Below are positions 22,681-36,183 of a stretch of DNA of 64,000 bases, piece by piece. The translations under genes and the position numbers were made by a program. The stretch comes from Euwallacea fornicatus. Its lineage: Eukaryota > Arthropoda > Insecta > Coleoptera > Curculionidae. Where the stretch lies: contig NW_027096019.1 of the NCBI RefSeq assembly GCF_040115645.1, positions 434,001 to 498,000 of the forward strand. The letters are read 5' to 3'. Every line of letters starts with the position of its first letter. Position 1 is the stretch's first letter. Under the pieces are notes generated by a model. It saw only the letters and a program-made list of their open reading frames with translations, had not been told where the DNA came from and did not search any database.

Positions 22681-25600
22681 CATTTGCCGAAGTTACGGAG
22701 GGTCAAAGTTTGAAAAGTCACGAAAGAAGTGTGTTGTGCACATAAATTACTCGTTTTCTAGAAAACTCACCAAGATACAATGAAGCCTTATTTGTCATGT
22801 TAAAGAGATCGTCGAGGTGATTCTGTGGTCCAATTTTGAAGGTACTTGGAGCTCATTTGCCGAAGTTACGGAGGATCAAAGTTTGAAAAGTCACGAAAGA
22901 AGTGTGTTGTGCACATAAATTACTCGTTTTCTGGAAAACTCACCAAGATACAATAAGGCCTTATTAGTCGTGTTAAAGTGCTCGTCGAGGTGATTCTGTG
23001 GTAAAATTTTGAAGGTACTTGAAGCTCATTTGCCGAAGTTACGGAGGTTCAAATCTTGAAAGGTCACGAAAGATGTGTGTTTGTGCACATAAATTACTCG
23101 TTTTCTAGAAAACTCACCGAGATATAATGAAGCCTTATTTGTGGTGTTAAAGTGCTCATCGAGGTGATTCTGTGGTCAAATTTTGAAGCTATTTGGAGCT
23201 CATTTGCCGAAGTTACGGAGTTTCAAAAATTAAAAAGTCACGAAAGAAGTATGTTTGTGCACATAAATTACTCGTTTTCTAAAAAACTCACCAAGATACA
23301 ATGAAGCCGTCTTAGTCGTGTGAAAGAGCTCGTTGAGGTGATTCTGTGGTAAAATTTTGAAGCGATTTGGAGCTCATTTGCCGAAGTTACGGAGGTTCAA
23401 AGCTTGAAAAGTCACCAAAGAAGTGTGTTTGTGCACATAAATAACTCGTTTTCTGGAAAACTCACCAAGATACAATGAAGCCTTATTTGTCATGTTAAAG
23501 AGCTCGTCGAGGTGATTCTCTGGTCCAATTTTGAAGGTACTTGGAGCTCATTTGCCGAAGTTACGGATGTACAAATCTTGAAAGGTCACGAAAGATGTGT
23601 GTTTGTGCACATAAATTACTCGTTTTCTAGAAAACTCACCGAGATATAATGAAGCCTTATTTGTCGTGTGAAAGAGCTCGTCGATGTGATTCTGTGGTAA
23701 AATTTTGAAGGTATTTGAAGCTCATTTGCCGAAGTTACGGAGGTTCAAAGCTTGAAAAGTCACGAAAGAAGTGTGTTTGTGCACATAAATTACTCGTTTT
23801 CTGGAAAACTCACCAAGATACAATGAAGCCTTATTTGTCATGTTAAAGAGATCGTCGAGGTGATTCTGTGGTCAAATTTTGAAGGTAGTTGGAGCTCATT
23901 CGCCGAAGTTACGGAGGTTCAAAGCTTGAAAAGCCACGAAAGTTGTGTGTTTGAGCACATAAGTTACTCGTTTTCTAGAAAACTCACCAAGATACAATGA
24001 AGCCTTCTTTGTCATGTGAAAGAGCTCGTCGAGGTGATTCTGTGGTCAAATTTTGAAGGTAGTTGGAGCTCATTTGCCGAAATTACGGAGGTTCAAAGCT
24101 TGAAAAGTCACGAAAGATGTTTGTTTGTGCACATAAATTACTCGTTTTCTAGAAAACTCACCACGATACAATGAAGCCTTCTTTGTCATGTGAAAGAGCT
24201 CGTCGAGGTGATTCTGTGGTCAAATTTTGAAGGTAGTTGGAGCTCATTTGCCGAAATTACGGAGGTTCAAAGCTTGAAAAGTCACGAAAGATGTTTGTTT
24301 GTGCACATAAATTACTCGTTTTCTAGAAAACTCACCAAGATACAATGAAGCCTTATGAGTCATGATGAAGAACTCACCGAGATGATTCTATGATCGCTTT
24401 TGTAAGCAATTTGAAGCACATTTGCCGAAGTTACGGAGGTTCAAAATTTGAAAAGTCACGAAAGAAGTGTGTTTGTGCACATAAATTACTCGTTTTCTGG
24501 AAAACTCACCAAGATACAATGAAGCCTTATTTGTCATGTGAAAGAGCTCGTCGATGTGATTCTGTGGTAAAATTTTGAAGGTATTTGAAGCTCATTTGCC
24601 GAAGTTACGGAGGTTCAAAACTTGAAAAGTCACGAAGGAAGTGTGTTTGAGCACATAAATTACTCGTTTTCTGGAAAACTCACCAAGATACAATGAAGCC
24701 TTATTTATCATGTTAAGGAGCTCGTCGAGGTGATTCTGTGGTCCAATTTTGAAGGTAGTTGGAGCTCATTTGCCGAAGTTACGGAGGTTCAAATCTTGAA
24801 AGGTCACGAGAGATGTGTGTTTGTGCACATAAATTACTCGTTTCTAGAAAACTCACCTAGATACAATGAAGCCTTATGAGTCATGATGAAGAGCTCGTCG
24901 AGGTGATTCTATGATCAATTTTTTAAGCAATTTGAAGCACATTTGCCGAAGTTACGGAGGTTCAAAGCTTGAAAAGTCACGAAAGATGTTTGTTTGTGCA
25001 CATAAATTACTCGTTTTCTAGAAAACTCACCAAGATACAATGAGGCCTTATTAGTCGTGTTAAAGTGCTCGTCGAGGTGATTCTGTGGTCCAATTTTGAA
25101 GGTAGTTGGAGCTCATTTGCCGAAGTTACGTAGGTTCAAAGCTTGAAAAGTCACGAAAGATGTTTGTTTGTGCACATAAATTACTCGTTTTCTAGAAAAC
25201 TCACCAAGATACAATGAGGCCTTATTAGTCGTGTTAAAGTGCTCGTCGAGGTGATTCTGTGGTCCAATTTTGAAGGTAGTTGGAGCTCATTTGCCGAAGT
25301 TACGTAGGTTCAAAGCTTGAAAAGTCACGAAAGTTGGGTGTTTGTGCAAATAAATTACTCGTTTTCTAGAAAACTCACCTAGATACAATGAGGCCTTATT
25401 TGTCATGTTAAAGAGCTCGTCGAGGTGATTCTGTGGTCCAATTTTGAAGGTAGTTGGAGCTCATTTGCCGAAGTTACGGAGGGTCAAAGTTTGAAAAGTC
25501 ACGAAAGAAGTGTGTTGCGCACATAAATTACTCGTTTTCTAGAAAACTCACCAAGATACAATGAGGCCTTATTAGTCGTGTTAAAGTGCTCGTCGAGGTG

Positions 25601-28600
25601 ATTCTGTGGTCAAATTTTGAAGGTAGTTGGAGCTCATTTGCCGAAATTACGGAGGTTCAAAGCTTGAAAAGTCACGAAAGATGTTTGTTTGTGCACATAA
25701 ATTACTCGTTTTCTAGAAAACTCACCAAGATACAATGAAGCCTTATGAGTCATGATGAAGAACTCACCGAGATGATTCTATGATCAATTTTGTAAGCAAT
25801 TTGAAGCACATTTGCCGAAGTTACGGAGGTTCAAAATTTGAAAAGTCACGAAAGAAGTGTGTTTGTGCACATAAATTACTCGTTTTCTGGAAAACTCACC
25901 AAGATACAATGAAGCCTTATTTATCATGTTAAGGAGCTCGTCGAGGTGATTCTGTGGTCCAATTTTGAAGGTAGTTGGAGCTCATTTGCCGAAGTTACGG
26001 AGGTTCAAATCTTGAAAGGTCACGAGAGATGTGTGTTTGTGCACATAAATTACTCGTTTCTAGAAAACTCACCTAGATACAATGAAGCCTTATGAGTCAT
26101 GATGAAGAGCTCGTCGAGGTGATTCTATGATCAATTTTTTAAGCAATTTGAAGCACATTTGCCGAAGTTACGGAGGTTCAAAGCTTGAAAAGTCACGAAA
26201 GATGTTTGTTTGTGCACATAAATTACTCGTTTTCTAGAAAACTCACCAAGATACAATGAGGCCTTATTAGTCGTGTTAAAGTGCTCGTCGAGGTGATTCT
26301 GTGGTCCAATTTTGAAGGTAGTTGGAGCTCATTTGCCGAAGTTACGTAGGTTCAAAGCTTGAAAAGTCACGAAAGTTGGGTGTTTGTGCAAATAAATTAC
26401 TCGTTTTCTAGAAAACTCACCTAGATACAATGAGGCCTTATTTGTCATGTTAAAGAGCTCGTCGAGGTGATTCTGTGGTCCAATTTTGAAGGTAGTTGGA
26501 GCTCATTTGCCGAAGTTACGGAGGGTCAAAGTTTGAAAAGTCACGAAAGAAGTGTGTTGCGCACATAAATTACTCGTTTTCTAGAAAACTCACCAAGATA
26601 CAATGAGGCCTTATTAGTCGTGTTAAAGTGCTCGTCGAGGTGATTCTGTGGTCAAATTTTGAAGCTATTTGGAGCTCATTTGCCGAAGTTACGGAGTTTC
26701 AAATCTTGAAAAGTCACGAAAGTTGTGTGTTTGTGCACATAAATTACTCGTTTTCTAGAAAACTCACCTAGATACAATGAGGCCTTATTTGTCATGTTAA
26801 AGAGCTCGTCGAGGTGATTCTGTGGTCAAATTTTGAAGGTAGTTGGAGCTCATTTGCCGAAGTTACGTAGGTTCAAAGCTTGAAAAGTCACGAAAGTTGT
26901 GTGTTTGAGCACATAAGTTACTCGTTTTCTAGAAAACTCACCAAGATACAATGAGGCCTTATTTGTCATGTTAAAGTGCTCGTCGATGTGATTCTGTGGT
27001 CAAATTTTGAAGGTAGTTGGAGCTCATTTGCCGAAGTTACGTAGGTTCAAAGCTTGAAAAGTCACGAAAGTTGTGTGTTTGTGCACATAAATTACTCGTT
27101 TTCTAGAAAACTCACCAAGATACAATGAAGCCTTATGAGTCATGATGAAGAACTCACCGAGATGATTCTATGATCAATTTTTTAAGCAATTTGAAGCACA
27201 TTTGCCGAAGTTACGGAGGTTCAAAACTTGAAAAGTCACGAAGGAAGTGTGTTTGAGCACATAAATTACTCGTTTTCTGGAAAACTCACCAAGATACAAT
27301 GAAGCCTTATTTATCATGTTAAGGAGCTCGTCGAGGTGATTCTGTGGTCCAATTTTGAAGGTAGTTGGAGCTCATTTGCCGAAGTTACGTAGGTTCAAAG
27401 CTTGAAAAGTCTCGAAAGTTGTGTGTTTGAGCACATAAGTTACTCGTTTTCTGGAAAACTCACCAAGATACAATGAGGCCTTATTAGTCGTGTTAAAGTG
27501 CTCGTCGAGGTGATTCTGTGGTCAAATTTTGAAGCTATTTGGAGCTCATTTGCCGAAGTTACGGAGTTTCAAATCTTGAAAAGTCACGAAAGTTGTGTGT
27601 TTGTGCACATAAATTACTCGTTTTCTAGAAAACTCACCAAGATACAATGAGGCCTTATTAGTCGTGTTAAAGTGCTCGTCGAGGTGATTCTGTGGTCCAA
27701 TTTTGAAGGTAGTTGGAGCTCATTTGCCGAAGTTACGTAGGTTCAAAGCTTGAAAAGTCACGAAAGTTGGGTGTTTGTGCAAATAAATTACTCGTTTTCT
27801 AGAAAACTCACCTAGATACAATGAGGCCTTATTTGTCATGTTAAAGAGCTCGTCGAGGTGATTCTGTGGTCCAATTTTGATGGTAGTTGGAGCTCATTTG
27901 CCGAAGTTACGTAGGTTCAAAGCTTGAAAAGTCACGAAAGTTGTGTGTTTGAGCACATAAGTTACTCGTTTTCTAGAAAACTCACCAAGATACAATGAGG
28001 CCTTATTTGTCATGTTAAAGAGCTCGTCGAGGTGATTCTGTGGTCAAATTTTGAAGGTAGTTGGAGCTCATTTGCCGAAGTTACGTAGGTTCAAAGCTTG
28101 AAAAGTCACGAAAGTTGTGTGTTTGTGCACATAAATTACTCGTTTTCTAGAAAACTCACCTAGATACAATGAGGCCTTATTTGTCATGTTAAAGAGCTCG
28201 TCGAGGTGATTCTGTGGTCCAATTTGGAAGGTACTTGGAGCTCATTTGCCGAAGTTACGGAGGGTCAAAGTTTGAAAAGTCACGAAAGAAGTGTGTTGTG
28301 CACATAAATTACTCGTTTTCTAGAAAACTCACCAAGATACAATGAGGCCTTATTAGTCGTGTTAAAGTGCTCGTCGAGGTGATTCTGTGGTCCAATTTTG
28401 AAGGTACTTGGAGCTCATTTGCCGAAGTTACGGAGGGTCAAAGTTTGAAAAGTCACGAAAGAAGTGTGTTGTGCACATAAATTACTCGTTTTCTAGAAAA
28501 CTCACCAAGATACAATGAAGCCTTATGAGTCATGATGAAGAACTCACCGAGATGATTCTATGATCAATTTTTTAAGCAATTTGAAGCACATTTGCCGAAG

Positions 28601-30363
28601 TTACGGAGGTTCAAAACTTGAAAAGTCACGAAGGAAGTGTGTTTGAGCACATAAATTACTCGTTTTCTGGAAAACTCACCAAGATACAATGAAACCTTAT
28701 TTATCATGTTAAGGAGCTCGTCGAGGTGATTCTGTGGTCCAATTTTGAAGGTAGTTGGAGCTCATTTGCCGAAGTTACGTAGGTTCAAAGCTTGAAAAGT
28801 CACGAAAGTTATGTGTTTGAGCACATAAATTACTCGTTTTCTGGAAAACTCACCAAGATACAATGAAGCCTTATTAGTCTTGTTAAAGAGCTCGTCGAGG
28901 TGATTCTGTGGTCCAATTTTGAAGGTAGTTGGAGCTCATTTGCCGAAGTTACGTAGGTTCAAAGCTTGAAAAGTCACGAAAGTTGTGTGTTTGAGCACAT
29001 AAATTACTCGTTTTCTGGAAAACTCACCAACATACAATGAAGCCTTATTTGTCATGTTAAAGAGCTCGTCGAGGTGATTCTGTGGTCCAATTTTGAAGGT
29101 AGTTGGAGCTCATTTGCCGAAGTTACGTAGGTTCAAAGCTTGAAAAGTCACGAAAGTTGGGTGTTTGTGCACATAAATTACTCGTTTTCTAGAAAACTCA
29201 CCTAGATACAATGAAGCCTTATGAGTCATGATGAAGAACTCACCGAGATGATTCTATGATCAATTTTTTAAGCAATTTGAAGCACATTTGCCGAAGTTAC
29301 GGAGGTTCAAAACTTGAAAAGTCACGAAGGAAGTGTGTTTGAGCACATAAATTACTCGTTTTCTGGAAAACTCACCAAGATACAATGAAGCCTTATTTAT
29401 CATGTTAAGGAGCTCGTCGAGGTGATTCTGTGGTCCAATTTTGAAGGTAGTTGGAGCTCATTTGCCGAATTTACGTAGGTTCAAAGCTTGAAAAGTCTCG
29501 AAAGTTGTGTGTTTGAGCACATAAGTTACTCGTTTTCTAGAAAACTCAACAAGATACAATGAGGCCTTATTAGTCGTGTTAAAGTGCTCGTCGAGGTGAT
29601 TCTGTGGTCCAATTTTGAAGGTACTTGGAGCTCATTTGCCGAAGTTACGGAGGGTCAAATTTTGAAAAGTCACGAAAGAAGTGTGTTGTGCACATAAATT
29701 ACTCGTTTTCTAGAAAACTCACCAAGATACAATGAGGCCTTATTAGTCGTGTTAAAGTGCTCGTCGAGGTGATTCTGTGGTCCAATTTTGAAGGTACTTG
29801 GAGCTCATTTGCCGAAGTTACGGAGGGTCAAAGTTTGAAAAGTCACGAAAGTTATGTGTTTGAGCACATAAATTACTCGTTTTCTAGAAAACTCACCAAG
29901 ATACAATGAGGCCTTATTAGTCGTGTTAAAGTGCTCGTCGAGATGATTCTGTGGTCAAATTTTGAAGCTATTTGGAGCTCATTTGCCGAAGTTACGGAGG
30001 TTCAAATCTTGAAAGGTCACGAGAGATGTGTGTTTGTGCACATAAATTACTCGTTTTCTAGAAAACTCACCAAGATACAATGAGGCTTTATTAGTCGTGT
30101 TAAAGTGCTCGTCGAGGTGATTCTGTGGTCAAATTTTGAAGCTATTTGGAGCTCATTTGCCGAAGTTACGGAGGTTCAAATCTTGAAAGGTCACGAGAGA
30201 TGTGTGTTTGTGCACATAAATTACTCGTTTTCTAGAAAACTCACCAAGATACAATGAAGCCTTATGAGTCATGATGAAGAACTCACCGAGATGATTCTAT
30301 GATCAATTTTTTAAGCAATTTGAAGCACATTTGCCGAAGTTACGGAGGTTCAAAACTTGAAAA
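22619..30363. repeat. Transition zone: A monomers, early B forms and 'ttacgtagg' variants
   Basis: The first B block is at 22,619-22,680, the next at about 24,350-24,415. These early copies read 'attttgtaagc' or 'cttttgtaagc' where later ones read 'attttttaagc', so they look like intermediates between A and B. From about 25,120 many A copies read 'gttacgtaggttc' for 'gttacggaggttc', and 'tttatcatgttaagg' appears. Local duplications include a pair at about 24,001-24,350 (one monomer each) and a ~1,216-bp step between 'ttatttatca' at 24701 and 25917. The first 'cgtttctag' deletion is near 24,838. Confidence 0.75.
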
Positions 30364-30623
30364 GTCACGAAGGAAGTGTGTTGTGCACATAAATTACTCG
30401 TTTTCTAGAAAACTCACCAAGATACAATGAGGCCTTATTAGTCGTGTTAAAGTGCTCGTCGAGGTGATTCTGTGGTCAAATTTTGAAGCTATTTGGAGCT
30501 CATTTGCCGAAGTTACGGAGGTTCAAATCTTGAAAGGTCACGAGAGATGTGTGTTTGTGCACATAAATTACTCGTTTCTAGAAAACTCACCTAGATACAA
30601 TGAAGCCTTATGAGTCATGATGA

Positions 30624-32378
30624 AGAGCTCGTCGAGGTGATTTTATGATCAATTTTTTAAGCAATTTGAAGCACATTTGCCGAAGTTACGGAGGTTCAAA
30701 GCTTGAAAAGTCACGAAAGATGTGTGTTTGTGCACATAAATTACTCGTTTTCTAGAAAACTCACCAAGATACAATGAAGCCTTATGAGTCATGATGAAGA
30801 ACTCACCGAAATGATTCTATGATCAATTTTTTAAGCAATTTGAAGCACATTTGCCGAAGTTACGGAGGTTCAAAATTTGAAAAGTCACGAAAGAAGTGTG
30901 TTTGTGCACATAAATTACTCATTTTCTGGAAAACTCACCAAGATACAATGAGGCCTTATTAGTCTTTTTAAAGTGCTCGTCGAGGTGATTCTGCGGTCAA
31001 ATTTTGAAGGTATTTGAAGCTCATTTGCCGAAGTTACGGAGGTTCAAATCTTGAAAAGTCACGAAAGATGTGTGTTTGAGCAAATAAATTACTCGTTTAT
31101 AGAAAACTCAGCAAGATACAATGAAGCCTTATGAGTCATGATGAAGAGCTCAAGGAGATGATTCTATGATCAATTTTTTAAGCAATTTGAAGCACATTTG
31201 CCGAAGTTCGGAGGTTCAAAGCTTGAAAAGTCACGAAAGATGTGTGTTTGTGCACATAAATTACTCGTTTTCTAAAAAACTCACCAAGATACAATGAAGC
31301 CTTATGAGTCATGATGAAGAACTCACCGAGATGATTCTATGATCAATTTTTTAAGCAATTTGAAGCACATTTGCAGAAGTTACGGAGGTTCAAAACTTGA
31401 AAAGTCACGAAGGAAGTGTGTTTGAGCACATAAATTACTCGTTTTCTGGAAAACTCACCAAGATACAATGAAGCCTTATTTGTCATGTTAAAGAGCTCGT
31501 CGAGGTGATTTTATGATCAATTTTTTAAGCAATTTGAAGCACATTTGCCGAAGTTACGGAGGTTCAAAGCTTGAAAAGTCACGAAAGATGTGTGTTTGTG
31601 CACATAAATTACTCGTTTTCTAGAAAACTCACCAAGATACAATGAAGCCTTATGAGTCATGATGAAGAACTCACCGAAATGATTCTATGATCAATTTTTT
31701 AAGCAATTTGAAGCACATTTGCCGAAGTTACGGAGGTTCAAAATTTGAAAAGTCACGAAAGAAGTGTGTTTGTGCACATAAATTACTCGTTTTCTGGAAA
31801 ACTCACCAAGATACAATGAGGCCTTATTAGTCTTTTTAAAGTGCTCGTCGAGGTGATTCTGCGGTCAAATTTTGAAGGTATTTGAAGCTCATTTGCCGAA
31901 GTTACGGAGGTTCAAATCTTGAAAAGTCACGAAAGATGTGTGTTTGAGCAAATAAATTACTCGTTTATAGAAAACTCAGCAAGATACAATGAAGCCTTAT
32001 GAGTCATGATGAAGAGCTCAAGGAGATGATTCTATGATCAATTTTTTAAGCAATTTGAAGCACATTTGCCGAAGTTCGGAGGTTCAAAGCTTGAAAAGTC
32101 ACGAAAGATGTGTGTTTGTGCACATAAATTACTCGTTTTCTAAAAAACTCACCAAGATACAATGAAGCCTTATGAGTCATGATGAAGAACTCACCGAGAT
32201 GATTCTATGATCAATTTTTTAAGCAATTTGAAGCACATTTGCAGAAGTTACGGAGGTTCAAAACTTGAAAAGTCACGAAGGAAGTGTGTTTGAGCACATA
32301 AATTACTCGTTTTCTGGAAAACTCACCAAGATACAATGAAGCCTTATTTGTCATGTTAAAGAGCTCGTCGAGGTGATT
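30624..32378. repeat. Tandem duplication of a 5-monomer unit (868 bp x 2)
   Basis: 'actcgtttatag' lies at 31091 and 31959, and 'gaggtgattttatg' near 30,630 and 31,498, both 868 bp apart. The unit order is: 'gattttatg' B copy, 'ccgaaatg' B copy, 'gtctttttaaag' A copy, 'gctcaaggagatg' B copy with 'gaagttcgg', and 'cacatttgcagaag' B copy. The 'gaagttcgg' form lacks two bases ('ac') of the otherwise near-invariant box. The unit recurs 22,045 bp to the right (53,136 and 54,004), where its first copy is truncated on the left. Confidence 0.85.
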
Positions 32379-34447
32379 CTGTGGTAAAATTTTGAAGGTA
32401 TTTGAAGCTCATTTGCCGAAGTTACGGAGGTTCAAATCTTGAAAGGTTACGAGAGATGTGTGTTTGTGCACATAAATTACTCGTTTTCTAGAAATCTCAG
32501 AAAGATACAATGAAGCCTTATTTGTCATGTTAAAGAGCTCGTCGAGGTGATTCTGTGGTAAAATTTTGAAGGTATTTGAAGCTCATTTGCCGAAGTTACG
32601 GAGGTTCAAATCTTGAAAGGTTACGAGAGATGTGTGTTTGTGCACATAAATTACTCGTTTCTAGAAAACTCACCTAGATACAATGAAGCCTTATGAGTCA
32701 TGATGAAGAGCTCGTCGAGGTGATTCTATGATCAATTTTTTAAGCAATTTGAAGCACATTTGCCGAAGTTACGGAGGTTCAAATCTTGAAAGGTCACGAG
32801 AGATGTGTGTTTGTGCACATAAATTACTCGTTTCTAGAAAACTCACCTAAATACAATGAGGCCTTATTTGTCATGTTAAAGAGCTCGTCGAGGTGATTCT
32901 GTGTTCAAATTTTGAAGGTATTTGGAGCTCATTTGTCGAAGTTACGGAGGTTCAAATCTTGAAAGGTCACGAGAGATGTGTGTTTGTGCACATAAATTAC
33001 TCGTTTCTAGAAAACTCACCTAGATACAATGAAGCCTTATGAGTCATGATGAAGAGCTCGTCGAGGTGATTTTATGATCAATTTTTTAAGCAATTTGAAG
33101 CACATTTGCCGAAGTTACGGAGGTTCAAAGCTTGAAAAGTCACGAAAGATGTGTGTTTGTGCACATAAATTACTCGTTTTCTAGAAAACTCACCAAGATA
33201 CAATGAAGCCTTATGAGTCATGATGAAGAGCTCGTCGAGGTGATTCTATGATCAATTTTTTAAGCAATTTGAAGCAAATTTGCCGAAGTTACGGAGGTTC
33301 AAAACTTGAAAAGTCACGAAAGATGTGTGTTTGTGCACATAAATTACTCGTTTCTAGAAAACTCACCTAAGTACAATGAGGCCTTATTTGTCATGTTAAA
33401 GAGCTCGTCGAGGTGATTCTGTGGTCAAATTTTGAAGGTAGTTGGAGCTCATTTGCCGAAGTTACGGAGGTTCAAATCTTGAAAGGTCACGAGAGATGTG
33501 TGTTTGTGCAAATAAATTACTCGTTTTCTAGAAAACTCACCAAGATACAATGAGGCCTTATTAGTCGTGTTAAAGTGCTCGTCGAGGTGATTCTGTGGTC
33601 AAATTTTGAAGCTATTTGGAGCTCATTTGCCGAAGTTACGGAGGTTCGAATCTTGAAAGGTCACGAGAGATGTGTGTTTGTGCACATAAATTACTCGTTT
33701 TCTAGAAAACTCACCAAGATACAATGAAGCCTTATGAGTCATGATGAAGAACTCACCGAGATGATTCTATGATCAATTTTTTAAGCAATTTGAAGCACAT
33801 TTGCCGAAGTTACGGAGGTTCAAAACTTGAAAAGTCACGAAGGAAGTGTGTTTGAGCACATAAATTACTCGTTTTCTGGAAAACTCACCAAGATACAATG
33901 AAGCCTTATGAGTCATGATGAAGAGCTCGTCGAGGTGATTCTATGATCAATTTTTTAAGCAATTTGAAGCAAATTTGCCGAAGTTACGGAGGTTCAAAAC
34001 TTGAAAAGTCACGAAAGATGTGTGTTTGTGCACATAAATTACTCGTTTCTAGAAAACTCACCTAAGTACAATGAGGCCTTATTTGTCATGTTAAAGAGCT
34101 CGTCGAGGTGATTCTGTGGTCAAATTTTGAAGGTAGTTGGAGCTCATTTGCCGAAGTTACGGAGGTTCAAATCTTGAAAGGTCACGAGAGATGTGTGTTT
34201 GTGCAAATAAATTACTCGTTTTCTAGAAAACTCACCAAGATACAATGAGGCCTTATTAGTCGTGTTAAAGTGCTCGTCGAGGTGATTCTGTGGTCAAATT
34301 TTGAAGCTATTTGGAGCTCATTTGCCGAAGTTACGGAGGTTCGAATCTTGAAAGGTCACGAGAGATGTGTGTTTGTGCACATAAATTACTCGTTTTCTAG
34401 AAAACTCACCAAGATACAATGAAGCCTTATGAGTCATGATGAAGAAC

Positions 34448-34621
34448 TCACCGAGATGATTCTATGATCAATTTTTTAAGCAATTTGAAGCACATTTGCC
34501 GAAGTTACGGAGGTTCAAAGCTTGAAAAGTCACGAAAGATGTGTGTTTGTGCACATAAATTACTCGTTTTCTAGAAAACTCACCAAGATACAATGAAGCC
34601 TTATGAGTCATGATGAAGAAC
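34448..34621 (+). repeat. Reference type B1 monomer (174 bp, 'aactcaccgagatg' head)
   Basis: In the same register as the A reference, this copy starts 'tcaccgagatgattctatga' and continues 'tcaattttttaagcaatttg'. It has four more changes than B2 in the head ('aactcaccgagatg' for 'gctcgtcgaggtg'), which removes the 'ctcgtcgag' dyad and two CpG sites. The tail from 'tttgccgaag' onward is indistinguishable from A. A sub-form reading 'ccgaaatg' begins in the very next copy at 34,622. Confidence 0.85.
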
Positions 34622-36183
34622 TCACCGAAATGATTCTATGATCAATTTTTTAAGCAATTTGAAGCACATTTGCCGAAGTTACGGAGGTTCAAAATTTGAA
34701 AAGTCACGAAAGAAGTGTGTTTGTGCACATAAATTACTCGTTTTCTGGAAAACTCACCAAGATACAATGAGGCCTTATTAGTCTTTTTAAAGTGCTCGTC
34801 GAGGTGATTCTGCGGTCAAATTTTGAAGGTATTTGAAGCTCATTTGCCGAAGTTACGGAGGTTCAAATCTTGAAAAGTCACGAAAGATGTGTGTTTGAGC
34901 AAATAAATTACTCGTTTATAGAAAACTCAGCAAGATACAATGAAGCCTTATGAGTCATGATGAAGAGCTCAAGGAGATGATTCTATGATCAATTTTTTAA
35001 GCAATTTGAAGCACATTTGCCGAAGTTACGGAGGTTCAAAGCTTGAAAAGTCACGAAAGATGTGTGTTTGTGCACATAAATTACTCGTTTTCTAAAAAAC
35101 TCACCAAGATACAATGAAGCTTTATGAGTCATGATGAAGAGCTCGTCGAGGTGATTCTATGATCAATTTTTTAAGCAATTTGAAGCACATTTGCCGAAGT
35201 TACGGAGGTTCAAAGCTTGAAAAGTCACGAAAGATGTGTGTTTGTGCACATAAATTACTCGTTTCTAGAAAACTCACCTAAATACAATGAGGCCTTATTT
35301 GTCATGTTAAAGAGCTCGTCGAGGTGATTCTGTGGTCAAATTTTGAAGGTAGTTGGAGCTCATTTGCCGAAGTTACGGAGGTTCAAATCTTGAAAGGTCA
35401 CGAGAGATGTGTGTTTGTGCAAATAAATTACTCGTTTTCTAGAAATCTCAGAAAGATACAATGAAGCCTTATTTGTCATGTTAAAGAGCTCGTCGAGGTG
35501 ATTCTGTGGTAAAATTTTGAAGGTATTTGAAGCTCATTTGCCGAAGTTACGGAGGTTCAAATCTTGAAAGGTTACGAGAGATGTGTGTTTGTGCACATAA
35601 ATTACTCGTTTCTAGAAAACTCACCTAGATACAATGAAGCCTTATGAGTCATGATGAAGAGCTCGTCGAGGTGATTCTATGATCAATTTTTTAAGCAATT
35701 TGAAGCACATTTGCAGAAGTTACGGAGGTTCAAAACTTGAAAAGTCACGAAGGAAGTGTGTTTGAGCACATAAATTACTCGTTTTCTGGAAAACTCACCA
35801 AGATACAATGAAGCCTTATTTGTCATGTTAAAGAGCTCGTCGAGGTGATTCTGTGGTAAAATTTTGAAGGTATTTGAAGCTCATTTGCCGAAGTTGCGGA
35901 GGTTCAAATCTTGAAAGGTTACGAGAGATGTGTGTTTGTGCACATAAATTACTCGTTTTCTAGAAATCTCAGAAAGATACAATGAAGCCTTATTTGTCAT
36001 GTTAAAGAGCTCGTCGAGGTGATTCTGTGGTAAAATTTTGAAGGTATTTGAAGCTCATTTGCCGAAGTTACGGAGGTTCAAATCTTGAAAGGTTACGAGA
36101 GATGTGTGTTTGTGCACATAAATTACTCGTTTCTAGAAAACTCACCTAGATACAATGAAGCCTTATGAGTCATGATGAAGAGC

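Larger units (their letters stand above)
27841..35120. repeat. Left copy of a long dispersed duplication (partner at about 49.19-57.16 kb)
   Basis: A chain of private variants links this block to the right one: 'ttgatggtagttgg' (27,881 to 49,230), 'aatttggaag' (28,221 to 49,570) and 'gaaacctta' (28,691 to 50,040), all offset 21,349 bp. Next come 'actcgtttatag' (31,091 to 53,136) and 'gaaatctcag' (32,491 to 54,536) at 22,045 bp, then 'catttgtcgaag' (32,931 to 55,150) at 22,219 bp, and back to about 22,045 bp from 34.2 kb on. The jumps are one to four whole monomers, so the copies diverged mainly by gain or loss of complete units. Confidence 0.82.

Noticed and set aside
24390..24578. 62-codon open frame on the + strand
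   Set aside because: It begins in a private B variant ('atgatcgctttt') and reads satellite sequence in the same way as the 10.6 kb frame. It is chance within repeats.
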